Assembly: GCF_002224675.1 (NCBI RefSeq)
Contig: NZ_NMPZ01000019.1
Location: 1 to 64,000 of the forward strand
Direction: 5' to 3'
Length of the DNA: 64,000 bases
Source of the DNA: Segatella copri
GTDB lineage: Bacteria; Bacteroidota; Bacteroidia; Bacteroidales; Bacteroidaceae
Of the stretch, positions 17,266 to 26,353 are shown piece by piece. The position numbers were made by a program, and so were the translations under genes. The stretch's first letter is position 1; every line of letters begins with the position of its first letter. The notes beneath the pieces are model-generated. The model was not told where the DNA came from and did not search any database. It was given only the letters and a program-made list of their open reading frames with translations.

Positions 17266-18123
17266 CTACATCTCCAGCTTCATCAGCTGCCACCTACCCC
17301 CGATTCTCTTAAAGGTAAGACGGGTTTCCATTCCATTGGCAATACCGCGAATCACAAAGATTTTCTGGCTGCTCTCCGTATATTTCTGTCCATAGATGAT
17401 ATTATATATCATGCCATGAGGCAACTGCGGAGCAAAAGCAGGCCAGGTCTCAGGCTCAATCTCGCCCGTCATCGTACTGAAATCATCATCAGGATCTGGA
17501 CCGGTAAACTTCACCGGATTATGCAGATGGCGAGACTGGAAAGCCGTATCCGTGGCAAAGGATCCATAGAACTTCAGGAAGCTGGAATTCATATTCTGAT
17601 ACATCGGCTTGTAATTGATGCTGGTCATCATCCACTGACCGTTGATGCGGTTGAAGAGGAACTGCTGAACTACTTTTCTACTATAGAATACTTTCTCTAT
17701 CACCACATGATCGATAGTGGTATCCTTCATCAGGTTCATCTGCTTACGGTTATCGAAAATAAGCGTGTAGTAATCCTGACGCATGAAGAAATGTTCCATC
17801 TTCCAATGTCGCTTCGCGATGTGCTTCTTTAATTTATCATTACGATATACTGCCAGAGGGAAATGGATGCGTTCCATCTGAAGTTTGCGACTGGCTGCGA
17901 AATTGAACAGGAAATCATCAAACAACTCATCAGCTGCCTTCGGCATCGGAGTCTCCTCTATCAATTTCTCAGTTGAGTCCATAGCTTGTGTGTCGGCTAC
18001 GGCAGTATCAGCCGCAGTCGAATCAACGGCAGGTGCCGGCTTCTTGTCTGTGCATCCTACAGAGGTGAAGCAAACTATGGTAAGCACCGCCAACATAACT
18101 GTTATCAAAGAGAGTTTCTTCAT
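17266..18123 (-). CDS. DUF4348 domain lipoprotein
   Basis: A 285-residue lipoprotein of the Bacteroidota family DUF4348, function unknown. The open frame extends 42 codons upstream, but the natural start is ATG 18123 (MKKLSLITVML) because a lipoprotein signal follows at once, with a lipobox ending SVGC at about residue 24. An Ala/Asp/Thr-rich linker precedes a globular domain (from about residue 65). It lies 32 bases upstream of murB. Confidence 0.8.
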   Translation of the reverse strand: MKKLSLITVMLAVLTIVCFTSVGCTDKKPAPAVDSTAADTAVADTQAMDSTEKLIEETPMPKAADELFDDFLFNFAASRKLQMERIHFPLAVYRNDKLKKHIAKRHWKMEHFFMRQDYYTLIFDNRKQMNLMKDTTIDHVVIEKVFYSRKVVQQFLFNRINGQWMMTSINYKPMYQNMNSSFLKFYGSFATDTAFQSRHLHNPVKFTGPDPDDDFSTMTGEIEPETWPAFAPQLPHGMIYNIIYGQKYTESSQKIFVIRGIANGMETRLTFKRIGGRWQLMKLEM

Positions 18124-18304
18124 AAACTTATAAAATTTCTCAAATTTTCTATGCAAAAGTACAACTTTCTTTTGAGATATTTCATATTTTAAGCAAAAAA
18201 TGTTATCTTTGCACTCAAAATAGATGAAATAGTGACTTTTGCGAGCCATTTATGGCGGACAAATCGCTTAAACTTCAATTTTGTAAACAGACAAATAATA
18301 AGAT

Positions 18305-19345
18305 ATGTTATTAGAGAAAATCGAAGAACTCTTGAAAGAAGTCAACGCTCTCACTGCCCAGAACGCAGAGGAGGTAGAGCAGCTTCGCATCAAGTATCTC
18401 AGCAAGAAGGGTGAAATCAATGCCCTTATGGCCGACTTCCGCAATGTGCCAGGCGACCAGAAAAAAGAGGTTGGTATCAAGATCAACGAATTAAAGAACG
18501 CAGCCCTTGAGAAAATCAATGGTCTGAAAGAACAGATGGAGGAGGCAGAGTCTTCAAGCGATGACATCGACCTGACCCGTACAGCTTATCCTGTAGCGCT
18601 CGGAACCCGCCATCCATTGACCGTGGTGAAGAATCAGATCATCGACATCTTCGGCCGCATGGGATTCACTCTCTATCAGGGTCCAGAGGTAGATGACGAC
18701 AAGCACGTATTCACCATGCTGAACTTCGCTGCCGATCATCCAGCCCGCGATATGCAGGATACATTCTTCATCGAGAAGACCGACTCCGACGATGTTACCA
18801 AGAATGTACTTCTCCGTAGCCATACCTCTAACGACGAGGCTCACTATATGGAGACCCACGAGCCACCTATCCGCGTATTGTGCCCAGGACGAGTATATCG
18901 CAACGAGGCTATCAGCGCACGCGCTCACTGCTTCTTCCACCAGGTAGAAGGTCTCTATGTAGATAAGAACGTAAGCTTCACCGACCTCAAGCAGGTGCTC
19001 CTCACCTTCGCTCGCGAGATGTTCGGTGCAGATACCAAGATCCGCCTGCGCCCTAGCTACTTCCCATTCACAGAACCTAGCGCAGAGATGGATATCTCCT
19101 GCAACATCTGCGGTGGCAAGGGATGTAACTTCTGCAAGCATACAGGATGGGTTGAAATCCTGGGTTGCGGTATGGTTGACCCTCACGACCTCGAGGCTTG
19201 TGGTATCGACAGCAACGTATATACCGGCTATGCATTCGGTATGGGCGTGGAGCGTATCACCAACCTGAAGTATCGTGTGAGCGACCTTCGTCTCTTCTCT
19301 GAGAACGATACCCGCTTCCTGCGTGAATTCGAATCAGCAAAGTAA
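18305..19345 (+). CDS. pheS: Phenylalanyl-tRNA synthetase alpha subunit
   Basis: Catalytic subunit of the heterotetrameric PheRS. 346 residues: N-terminal coiled-coil arm (1-90), then the class II core with GTRHPLTVV, the DTFF block, and motif 3 (GMGVERITNLKYRVSDLR). A CNICGGKGCNFCKHTGW insertion (about 255-271) could bind zinc. A -7 box (TATCTTTG, 18204-18211) is visible about 95 bases upstream without a clear -33. pheT is not in this window, so the two subunit genes are unlinked here. Confidence 0.97.
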   Translation: MLLEKIEELLKEVNALTAQNAEEVEQLRIKYLSKKGEINALMADFRNVPGDQKKEVGIKINELKNAALEKINGLKEQMEEAESSSDDIDLTRTAYPVALGTRHPLTVVKNQIIDIFGRMGFTLYQGPEVDDDKHVFTMLNFAADHPARDMQDTFFIEKTDSDDVTKNVLLRSHTSNDEAHYMETHEPPIRVLCPGRVYRNEAISARAHCFFHQVEGLYVDKNVSFTDLKQVLLTFAREMFGADTKIRLRPSYFPFTEPSAEMDISCNICGGKGCNFCKHTGWVEILGCGMVDPHDLEACGIDSNVYTGYAFGMGVERITNLKYRVSDLRLFSENDTRFLREFESAK

Positions 19346-19364
19346 TTCATTAATAAGAATCAAC

Positions 19365-19916
19365 ATGAAAAAAATTACAGTTAACACCATCATTGCGCTC
19401 GCATTGGGTTCAATGTGCTTAAGTTCTTGCATCGGCTCTTTCAGCTTGACAAACAATGTGCTCAACTGGAACAAGCGTGCAACAGACAACAAGTTCATCA
19501 ACGAGTTGATTTTCATTGTCATCAGCCCTGCTTATGCAGTCTGCTCAGCAGCTGACTTGCTTGTACTCAACACTATCGAGTTCTGGACTGGCGACAAAGT
19601 GATTGCCAACGTTGGCAAGACTCAGAAAGTTACTGGCAAGGATGGCAGATTGTATGCCATCAAGACTCTGAAGAATGGCTACGAGATTACCGACCCTGCT
19701 GGCGAGAAGTCTTACTTCGTGTTCGACAAGAAGAACAAGAGCTGGTCTTACAGCAAGGATGGCGACATCCGTGAGCTCTTCAGCTTCAACGAGGATGGCA
19801 GTATCCAGGCTTGCCTGCCTAACGGACAGAAGATGAACGTAGAGCAGAACGAGATTGGTCTTTACCAGCTCCGCATGGCTGTTAACGACGGTTTGTATTT
19901 TGCTTGCAACAAGTAA
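19365..19916 (+). CDS. DUF3332 family lipoprotein
   Basis: A 183-residue lipoprotein. The frame opens upstream at 19323 inside pheS, but ATG 19365 gives a proper signal (MKKITVNTIIALALG) with a lipobox ending LSSC at about residue 21. The sequence FSLTNNVLNWNKRATDNKFINEL matches DUF3332, whose function is unknown. It follows pheS by 19 bases and precedes a strong terminator, so it is probably cotranscribed with pheS. Confidence 0.85.
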   Translation: MKKITVNTIIALALGSMCLSSCIGSFSLTNNVLNWNKRATDNKFINELIFIVISPAYAVCSAADLLVLNTIEFWTGDKVIANVGKTQKVTGKDGRLYAIKTLKNGYEITDPAGEKSYFVFDKKNKSWSYSKDGDIRELFSFNEDGSIQACLPNGQKMNVEQNEIGLYQLRMAVNDGLYFACNK

Positions 19917-19931
19917 GCTTGCAACAAGTAA
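19902..19931 (+). repeat. Perfect 15-bp tandem duplication across the stop codon
   Basis: GCTTGCAACAAGTAA occurs at 19902-19916 and again at 19917-19931. It duplicates the last codons and the stop codon of the DUF3332 gene, so the protein end is unaffected. Probably a recent slippage event. Confidence 0.9.
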
Positions 19932-19952
19932 AATACTACCCTACTCTATATG

Positions 19953-19990
19953 AAAAAGGTGAGTCATCAAAGAAATGACTCACCTTTTTT
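19953..19990 (+). terminator. Terminator after pheS-DUF3332
   Basis: A perfect 15-bp stem (19953-19967 with 19975-19989) flanked by A and T runs. It can work in both directions. Confidence 0.9.
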
Positions 19991-20058
19991 ATTTTCATCC
20001 ATTCCATTATTCTACTTCATTATTATAATAAATAAGGTGTTTCTGCGTTAGATAATGT

Positions 20059-22476
20059 ATGAAACAGAGATTATTCATACTCACGATATGCCTGATTGCC
20101 ACCCTGAAGATGATGGCACAGGAATTTACACTGCACGGCAGGGTGACTGATGAAGACAGCCATCCTATAGAGCTTGCCACCGTATCCGTGGCAAGCCAGG
20201 GAAAGGTAGCCTTTACCTCACTGAAGGGAGAGTTCAGCATGCGCCTTCATTCTGCCGATAGCGTGATGGTCAAGTTCTCCATGATAGGATACAAGAGCAA
20301 GGTTAGAGTGCTGAGAAAACCTCGAGGCAAGCAAAACCTGCAAGTCGTCCTCCATACCGATGCAGCCATGCTGGGAGAAGTGAATGTAACGGGAGAAAAG
20401 ATCCAGACCGACCAGACGCAGGAAATCAAGCTCAAGGATGCCAGACTGGCCCCTTCTGCTAACAGCAATGCCGTAGAAGGCATCATCCAGCAGCAAGCCG
20501 GCGTAAGCACTCACAACGAACTTTCATCGCAATACAATGTGCGTGGCGGTGCTTTCGACGAGAACTCCGTATATATAAATAATGTGGAGGTTTATCGTCC
20601 TTATCTCGTCCGGAGCGGTCAGCAGGAAGGTCTCTCCATCATCAATCCCTATATGGTAGATAAAATCGGATTCTCTACGGGTGGATATGCAGCCAAATAC
20701 GGAGACAAGATGAGTTCTGCACTCGACATCACCTACAAGACATTAAAGGCAAAGGGAAAGAACCCCATCCTGGAAGGAAGCGTAGCTGCCAGCCTGCTCG
20801 GAGCGGACGCCTACATAGGATTGGGAACCCGGAAGCTGTCCTGGCTCAACAGTGTGAGATATAAGACTACAGCCTATCTGCTCGGTTCGATGGAAACCAA
20901 GGGAGAATACAAGCCGAACTATCTCGATTATCAGACCTATCTGAGCTATCAGCCCAACAAGCGTTGGAAGATTGATTTCATCGGAAACATTTCTGATAAC
21001 CACTACAATTTCGAACCATCCGACCGTGAAACCGCCTTCGGAACAATGGAAAACGTCAAGAACTTTAGAGTATATTTCGATGGTCAGGAGAAGGATCGCT
21101 TCCTCACCTATTTCGGAACACTGGGCATCACCCGCAACATCACTTCCAACACCAGCATCTCGCTCCTGGGCAGTGCCTTCTACACCAGGGAACAGGAAAA
21201 ATACGATATCCAGGGACAGTATTGGCTCGACCAGACCGAGACCTCCGAAAACCTGGGTGTAGGAACTTACTTCGAACATGCCCGCAACTATCTCACGGCT
21301 CGTGTGATGAGTGCCAAGCTGATGCTGAAACATAAGGTAAAGAAGCATGATTTGGAGACTGCAGTCACGCTGAAACGGGAGCACATTGAAGAAAATTCCG
21401 TAGAATACGAGATGAGAGATTCTGCCGGATACAGCATTCCTCACACCGGGAAAGACCTCTATATGTACTATTCCATGAAGGCTAGAAACAAGTTGAATGC
21501 CAACCGCATAGAAGCCTATCTTCAAGACACTTACCATTTCACTAGCGGAGGAGATTCTACCCAGTCTGGCGATATCAGGCAAACACGCTATACATTGAAC
21601 TATGGTCTTCGTCTGAGCCATTGGAACTTCAACAGGGAAACCATCCTGAGCCCACGCGTCTCCCTCGCCATCATTCCGGCAAACCATGAGAACACGACGC
21701 TCCGTTTCGCTGCAGGACTTTATTATCAGGCACCTTTCTTCAAGGAGCTGAGAGATACATCCACCATCAATGGAGTAACCATCGCCTCGCTCAACCGGAA
21801 GATCAAGAGTCAGCGAAGCATCCACTTCATTGTCGGTTACGACTACCGGTTCAAGGTGAATGAACAGAGATACAAGTTCTCTGCCGAAGCCTACTATAAG
21901 GCATTGAGCAATCTGGTGCCCTACTCTGTCAGCAATGTAAAGGTAGTTTATTACGGCCAGAACGAAAGCAGCGGTCATGCAGCAGGTCTCGACTTCAAGC
22001 TCTATGGCGAGTTTGTGCCCGGCACGGATTCCTGGCTCAGCCTGTCGCTGATGGATACCAGGATGAAACTCAACGGCAAGAGCATCCCGCTTCCTACCGA
22101 CCAGCGGTATGCAGTGAACCTCTTCTTCACCGATTACTTCCCAGGCAGCAGGAAGTGGCTCCTGTCTCTCAAGCTTGCCTTTGCCGATGGACTTCCATTC
22201 GCTGCACCTCATAGAGAATTGGAAACCAACAGTTTCCGTGCCACCGCCTATCGCCGAGCAGATATCGGAATGAGCTATCAGTTACTGGACAACCGCCATC
22301 ATGAGCACAGAACATTCCTCAAGAATGTTACAGTGGGCATAGATTGCCTCAATCTCTTCGGCATTGACAATGTAAACAGCTACTATTGGGTAACGGATGT
22401 CACAAATCAGCAGTATGCCGTGCCTAATTATCTCACCGGCAGACAGCTCAATGCAAGAGTGTTGATGGAATTCTGA
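20059..22476 (+). CDS. TonB-dependent receptor with carboxypeptidase-like domain
   Basis: An outer-membrane TonB-dependent receptor of 805 residues. A signal peptide (to about MMAQ, residue 21) is followed by a carboxypeptidase-regulatory-like domain (about 24-110), a plug domain (about 115-230, with NVRGGAFDENSVYINNVEVY) and a 22-strand-type barrel ending in a phenylalanine (LMEF), as expected for barrel assembly. No SusD partner is adjacent, so it is more like a general TBDT than a SusC. The substrate cannot be told. Confidence 0.9.
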   Translation: MKQRLFILTICLIATLKMMAQEFTLHGRVTDEDSHPIELATVSVASQGKVAFTSLKGEFSMRLHSADSVMVKFSMIGYKSKVRVLRKPRGKQNLQVVLHTDAAMLGEVNVTGEKIQTDQTQEIKLKDARLAPSANSNAVEGIIQQQAGVSTHNELSSQYNVRGGAFDENSVYINNVEVYRPYLVRSGQQEGLSIINPYMVDKIGFSTGGYAAKYGDKMSSALDITYKTLKAKGKNPILEGSVAASLLGADAYIGLGTRKLSWLNSVRYKTTAYLLGSMETKGEYKPNYLDYQTYLSYQPNKRWKIDFIGNISDNHYNFEPSDRETAFGTMENVKNFRVYFDGQEKDRFLTYFGTLGITRNITSNTSISLLGSAFYTREQEKYDIQGQYWLDQTETSENLGVGTYFEHARNYLTARVMSAKLMLKHKVKKHDLETAVTLKREHIEENSVEYEMRDSAGYSIPHTGKDLYMYYSMKARNKLNANRIEAYLQDTYHFTSGGDSTQSGDIRQTRYTLNYGLRLSHWNFNRETILSPRVSLAIIPANHENTTLRFAAGLYYQAPFFKELRDTSTINGVTIASLNRKIKSQRSIHFIVGYDYRFKVNEQRYKFSAEAYYKALSNLVPYSVSNVKVVYYGQNESSGHAAGLDFKLYGEFVPGTDSWLSLSLMDTRMKLNGKSIPLPTDQRYAVNLFFTDYFPGSRKWLLSLKLAFADGLPFAAPHRELETNSFRATAYRRADIGMSYQLLDNRHHEHRTFLKNVTVGIDCLNLFGIDNVNSYYWVTDVTNQQYAVPNYLTGRQLNARVLMEF

Positions 22477-22485
22477 TAAGTCAGA

Positions 22486-22550
22486 AGTTAAAAGCAGACA
22501 GTTAAGGAGTTAAAAGCAGAGAGTAAGAAGTTAAAAGCGGGGAGTTTTAG
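22486..22550 (+). repeat. Degenerate 21-22-bp tandem repeat
   Basis: AGTTAAAAGC recurs at 22486, 22508 and 22529, each followed by a purine-rich spacer. It lies just past the TonB receptor stop. Function unknown. Confidence 0.6.
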
Positions 22551-22590
22551 CACTCAAAAATGGTGATTTTTCACATTATTCTAAATATTT

Positions 22591-22623
22591 AACCGTAGAT
22601 AGTTCGCTATCTGCGGTTTTTTT
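22591..22623 (+). terminator. Terminator upstream of the decarboxylase operon
   Basis: A 12-bp stem with one mismatch (22591-22602 with 22607-22618), a TTCG tetraloop and a T-run. A -7 box (TATCTTTG, 22626-22633) for the next operon follows directly. Confidence 0.85.
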
Positions 22624-22716
22624 CGTATCTTTGTGCCCGATTTATGCGATGATGGTTCATATCCATCATCTCAAATCACTATAAACGAAAAAAGAAATTA
22701 TACATAATAATTAATT

Positions 22717-24282
22717 ATGAGCAAACAAGTAGAAAAGATTAAGGAGCTGATCGCTAAGCGCGAACAGGCTCGTCTTGGCGGTGGTGAGAAGGCCATCGAG
22801 AAGCAGCATGCACGTGGCAAATATACAGCTCGTGAGCGTATCGAAATGTTGGTAGATGCTGGCAGTTTCGAGGAGTACGACATGTTTAAGCTGCACCGTT
22901 GCACCAACTTCGGTATGGAGAAGAAGCAGTACCTCGGTGATGGTGTGGTAGCGGGTAGTGCTACAATAGCCGGCCGCCTGGTTTACGTATATGCTCAGGA
23001 CTTCACCGTAAATGGTGGTTCTCTCTCTGAGACTATGGCACAGAAGATCTGCAAGGTAATGGATATGGCAATGACTATGGGTGCACCTGTTATCTGTATG
23101 AACGACTCAGGTGGTGCCCGCATCCAGGAAGGTATCTGCGCCCTCGCTGGTTATGGTGAGATTTTCGAGCGCAACATCCTCGCTTCTGGTGTCATCCCAC
23201 AGATCTCTGCTATTATGGGCCCTTGCGCTGGTGGTGCCGTTTACTCTCCAGCCTTGACCGACTTCATCATCATGAAGGAGCAGACTTCTTATATGTTCCT
23301 GACAGGTCCTAAGGTTGTAAAGACCGTAACTGGTGAGGACATCGATGCTGAGCACCTCGGTGGTGCATCTGTTCACGCAACCAAGAGTGGTGTTACCCAC
23401 TTCGCTGCCAAGACAGAGGAAGAGGCTATCGAGATGATCAAGAGCCTGCTCTCTTACATCCCAAGCAACAATACAGAAGAGGCTCCACGCATAGAGTGCA
23501 CAGACCCTATCGACCGTATGGACGATACTCTGAACGAGATTATCCCTGAGGATCCTAACCAGGCATACGATATGTATAAGGTGATTGGCGCTGTAACTGA
23601 TAACGGAGAGTTCTTCGAGGTTCAGCCTAAGTTCGCCAAGAACATCATCACCGGTTTCGCCCGCTTCAATGGTCAGAGCGTGGGTATCGTAGCCAACCAG
23701 CCAGCAGCTTACGCAGGTGTACTCGATGTAAACGCTAGCCGCAAGGCAGCCCGCTTCGTCCGTTTCTGCGATGCATTCAACATTCCTATCGTATCTCTGG
23801 TTGACGTACCAGGATTCTTGCCAGGTACAGGTCAGGAGTACAACGCTGTCATCCTCCACGGTGCACAGTTGCTCTACGCTTACGGCGAGGCTACCGTGCC
23901 AAAGATCACTATCACATTGCGTAAGAGCTATGGTGGTAGCCATATCGTGATGGGTTGCAAGCAGTTGCGTGCTGACTTGAACTTCGCTTGGCCATCTTCA
24001 GAGATTGCCGTAATGGGTGCCAGCGGTGCCGTTGCTGTTCTCTGCGGTAAGGAAGCTAAGGCTAAGAAGGAAGCTGGCGAGGATGTAAAGGCATTCCTGG
24101 CTGAGAAGGAGCAGGAATACACCGACAAGTTCGCTAATCCATATCAGGCTGCTCAGTATGGCTACATCGATGATGTCATCGAGCCACGCAATACCCGTTT
24201 CCGCATCTGCCGTGGTTTGGCTCAGCTCGCAACCAAGCGCCAGAGCTTGCCAGCTAAGAAGCATGGCTGTATGCCAATGTAA
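22717..24282 (+). CDS. mmdA: Methylmalonyl-CoA decarboxylase / acyl-CoA carboxylase carboxyltransferase subunit
   Basis: A 521-residue biotin-dependent carboxyltransferase of the crotonase-like fold. It has two halves: the N-terminal with NDSGGARIQEG and GPCAGGAVYSPALTDF, the C-terminal with VDVPGFLPGTGQEY and RKSYGGSH. With the BCCP gene behind it, this fits the methylmalonyl-CoA decarboxylase alpha subunit of the succinate-to-propionate pathway; a propionyl-CoA carboxylase beta subunit is the alternative. The membrane beta subunit is not in the operon seen here. Confidence 0.9.
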   Translation: MSKQVEKIKELIAKREQARLGGGEKAIEKQHARGKYTARERIEMLVDAGSFEEYDMFKLHRCTNFGMEKKQYLGDGVVAGSATIAGRLVYVYAQDFTVNGGSLSETMAQKICKVMDMAMTMGAPVICMNDSGGARIQEGICALAGYGEIFERNILASGVIPQISAIMGPCAGGAVYSPALTDFIIMKEQTSYMFLTGPKVVKTVTGEDIDAEHLGGASVHATKSGVTHFAAKTEEEAIEMIKSLLSYIPSNNTEEAPRIECTDPIDRMDDTLNEIIPEDPNQAYDMYKVIGAVTDNGEFFEVQPKFAKNIITGFARFNGQSVGIVANQPAAYAGVLDVNASRKAARFVRFCDAFNIPIVSLVDVPGFLPGTGQEYNAVILHGAQLLYAYGEATVPKITITLRKSYGGSHIVMGCKQLRADLNFAWPSSEIAVMGASGAVAVLCGKEAKAKKEAGEDVKAFLAEKEQEYTDKFANPYQAAQYGYIDDVIEPRNTRFRICRGLAQLATKRQSLPAKKHGCMPM

Positions 24283-24306
24283 TGATATAATTAAACATTA
24301 GAATAA

Positions 24307-24456
24307 ATGGATAAGAATATTTATGCTGCGATTGCCATGGCACTCTATGAGTACCAGGGCAATAACGTACACGACAAGGAGCCTGGCATCATTACGATCA
24401 AGCCACGTCAGACGATGTGGAACGCCAAGTTCTTGAGTTTAACAGCCAAACCATAA
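24307..24456 (+). CDS. Small 49-residue protein of the decarboxylase operon
   Basis: A 49-codon frame between mmdA and the BCCP gene, 24 bases after one and ten before the other. It starts MDKNIYAAIAMALYEYQG and has a C-terminal block with WNAK. Small proteins at this position occur in other Bacteroidota operons of this type and may act as an assembly subunit like the delta or epsilon subunit. The assignment to a subunit is inferred from position. Confidence 0.7.
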   Translation: MDKNIYAAIAMALYEYQGNNVHDKEPGIITIKPRQTMWNAKFLSLTAKP

Positions 24457-24466
24457 AGATAAAGAA

Positions 24467-24889
24467 ATGAAAGAGTTTAAATATACAATTGACGGAAAAG
24501 AATACAAGGTTCAGATTGACGCTGTTGAGGGTAACATCGCAAGCGTGAACGTAAATGGCGAAGCTTACAAGGTTGAGATGGAACAGGAAGCTGAACCAGA
24601 GAAGAAGAAGGTAGTGCTCGGTCAGCCTGCTGCATCTGATGATGCTGAGGCTACTCCAGCTGCCAACGTAAATACAGCCAACGCTGTAAAGGCTCCTCTC
24701 CCTGGTACTATCACCAGCATCGAGGTAGCTGTTGGTCAGGAAGTTAAGGCTGGCGATACAGTTGTCGTTCTCGAGGCTATGAAGATGCAGAACAACATCG
24801 AGGCTGAGAAGGATGGCAAGGTTACAGCTATCTGCGTAAAGCCTGGTCAGGCTGTACTCGAAGAGGATGCTCTCGTGGTTATCGAGTAA
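24467..24889 (+). CDS. mmdC: Biotin carboxyl carrier protein
   Basis: A 140-residue biotin carrier. Residues 1-40 form a short beta domain, 41-75 an Ala/Pro-rich flexible linker, and 76-140 the biotinyl domain with EAMKM (103-107); Lys 106 is the biotin attachment site. It shuttles the carboxyl group for the decarboxylase encoded upstream. A terminator follows at 24957. Confidence 0.95.
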   Translation: MKEFKYTIDGKEYKVQIDAVEGNIASVNVNGEAYKVEMEQEAEPEKKKVVLGQPAASDDAEATPAANVNTANAVKAPLPGTITSIEVAVGQEVKAGDTVVVLEAMKMQNNIEAEKDGKVTAICVKPGQAVLEEDALVVIE

Positions 24890-24916
24890 TTTGAGAATTC
24901 GAGAATTATACTTCCT

Positions 24917-24946
24917 GATTCGGGAATTTATGATTCGGGAATTTAT
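24917..24946 (+). repeat. Perfect 15-bp tandem duplication
   Basis: GATTCGGGAATTTAT occurs at 24917-24931 and 24932-24946, between mmdC and its terminator. A related GAGAATT unit lies just upstream. Probably slippage, without clear function. Confidence 0.85.
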
Positions 24947-24956
24947 AAAGAATATC

Positions 24957-24993
24957 AAAGGTCGCAAGCTACGATAGTTTGCGACCTTTTTCT
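24957..24993 (+). terminator. Terminator of the decarboxylase operon
   Basis: An 11-bp stem (24957-24967 with 24979-24989) followed by TTTTTC-type sequence, 68 bases past mmdC. Confidence 0.85.
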
Positions 24994-25066
24994 ATACTGC
25001 TGTATGAGCATAAACTGCTATACAAAGTATTTTTTTCCAAAGAAAAAAGACATAAAGTACAATAAA

Positions 25067-25849
25067 ATGATAGATTTAACAGAAGAACAGATAAAAAGAT
25101 ACAGCCGCCACATCCTCCTTCAGGATGTAGGCCTCGAGGGACAGGAAAAGCTCCTCAATGCCAAGGTGCTCATCATTGGTGCCGGAGGCTTGGGTTCTCC
25201 AGTTGCCCTCTACCTCGCTGCGGCTGGCGTGGGACATATCGGTATCGTGGATGCCGATGTGGTTGACCTCAGCAACCTGCAACGACAGGTCATCCACCAG
25301 ACCAAGGACTTGAACACCCCTAAGGTGGAAAGCGCCAAGGAGAAGATGATTGCCATCAATCCTGATGTGGAGGTAACAACCTACCATACCTTCCTCGCCT
25401 CAGACAATGCCGAGGAAATCATCAAGCCATGGGATTTCGTCATTGATTGCACCGACAACTTCCCGGCGAAGTTCCTCATCAATGACGCCTGTGTGCGACT
25501 GGGCAAGGCATTCTCGCATGGCGGCATCCTGAGATTCCAGGGGCAGACCTTCACCCATCTTCCAGGCACGGCTTGTTACCGTTGTTTCTTCAAGGAGCCA
25601 CCTCCAGCAGGCGCTGTTCCTACCAGTAGCCAGGCAGGAGTCCTGGGTGCCATCGCTGGTATGCTCGGAACCATCCAGGCTGCCGAGGCGTTGAAGTACT
25701 TCCTCGGTGTGGGCGAACTGCTCACCGACCGATTGCTCACCTTCGATGCCAAGACGATGAACTTCCGCACCATCAAGCTAAAGAAGCGTGCATCCTGCGA
25801 AATCTGCGGCGACCACCCTTCCATCGATCATCTCATCGACTATGAGTAG
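25067..25849 (+). CDS. ThiF/MoeB/HesA family adenylyltransferase
   Basis: An E1-like enzyme that adenylates the C-terminal Gly-Gly of a sulfur carrier protein (MoaD or ThiS). 260 residues from ATG 25067; an upstream frame start at 25004 adds 21 unlikely residues. Seen: RYSRHILLQDVG (about 11-22), the ATP loop IIGAGGLGSP (about 36-45), DVVDLSNLQRQ, and two CxxC pairs (CYRC, CEIC) that should hold zinc. MoeB and ThiF cannot be told apart here because no carrier gene is adjacent. Confidence 0.9.
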   Translation: MIDLTEEQIKRYSRHILLQDVGLEGQEKLLNAKVLIIGAGGLGSPVALYLAAAGVGHIGIVDADVVDLSNLQRQVIHQTKDLNTPKVESAKEKMIAINPDVEVTTYHTFLASDNAEEIIKPWDFVIDCTDNFPAKFLINDACVRLGKAFSHGGILRFQGQTFTHLPGTACYRCFFKEPPPAGAVPTSSQAGVLGAIAGMLGTIQAAEALKYFLGVGELLTDRLLTFDAKTMNFRTIKLKKRASCEICGDHPSIDHLIDYE

Positions 25850-25911
25850 GCTGCGTGTGATTTGAGATAGAAGAAAGCATCGGGTAAACACGCACAACTT
25901 GATAAAAACAA

Positions 25912-25957
25912 TTTAGGCAGTAACGCATCCTTTCGGATTCCGTTACTGCCTAAAATT
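25912..25957. terminator. Bidirectional long-hairpin terminator
   Basis: A stem of about 20 bp with one bulge pairs 25912-25930 with 25935-25955 around a TTTC loop. It separates the MoeB-like gene from the convergent micropeptide gene at 25961. Confidence 0.8.
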
Positions 25958-25960
25958 TAC

Positions 25961-26074
25961 CTATAGATTTTCAACCCATTTTCTCCCACTTTTCGTAAAA
26001 GCAGACCACAGGTATAGGCAACATGCAATGATACCTACCCCACCTAAAACAATGTACATTCCTTCCATAATCAT
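25961..26074 (-). CDS. Single-helix micropeptide B (37 or 35 residues)
   Basis: Starts at an ATG that overlaps the stop codon of the upstream membrane protein (ATGA), a sign of translational coupling; a second ATG two codons on gives 35 residues. One helix (MYIVLGGVGIIACCLYLW) is followed by FTKSGRKWVENL, matching the tail TKSGQKWIDNL of the micropeptides at 7669 and 7782. The two loci are 18 kb apart and share the same partner-gene layout. Confidence 0.75.
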   Translation of the reverse strand: MIMEGMYIVLGGVGIIACCLYLWSAFTKSGRKWVENL

Positions 26075-26298
26075 TTCTTTTTTAATATGTTATCAGCAAA
26101 CAGCGCTAAGAAAACAGTAGCAAACAATCCCACACCAAGCAAAAAAGCATATGGTTTAGCATCATCTACACCAAGTACCAAACCTACCGCAGCAACAACA
26201 ACCATTGCAGTAAAGCAGGTATTTGCAAGTTGATATATAAACTTGCTTAGGTTTTCTCTACGGGTCTTTTCTTTTTCCCTATCTTCTTTTGCCGTCAT
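26071..26298 (-). CDS. Small two-helix membrane protein (75 residues)
   Basis: Charged N-terminus (TAKEDREKEKTRRENLSK), two hydrophobic helices (about 27-44 and 50-68) and a basic end (ADNILKKK). Size and layout match the protein at 7419, although the sequences differ. It is coupled by ATGA to micropeptide B. A near-perfect promoter (26353-26323) precedes it. Function unknown; it looks like half of a two-component micro-membrane system. Confidence 0.75.
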   Translation of the reverse strand: MTAKEDREKEKTRRENLSKFIYQLANTCFTAMVVVAAVGLVLGVDDAKPYAFLLGVGLFATVFLALFADNILKKK

Positions 26299-26322
26299 AG
26301 CTTACGTTTTTTATTATTCCTG

Positions 26323-26353
26323 CAAATATACGATAAAAACCAATACAGTACAA
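26323..26353 (-). promoter_or_regulatory. Promoter of the micro-membrane pair
   Basis: On the minus strand TTG (26353-26351), a 20-base spacer and TATATTTG (26330-26323), giving a leader of only about 20 bases before the 75-residue gene. Confidence 0.65.

Noticed and set aside
20743..22212. Open frame of 489 codons on the minus strand
   Set aside because: Lies wholly antisense to the TonB-dependent receptor gene; long antisense frames arise from the codon use of the real gene, and the product looks like no protein family.
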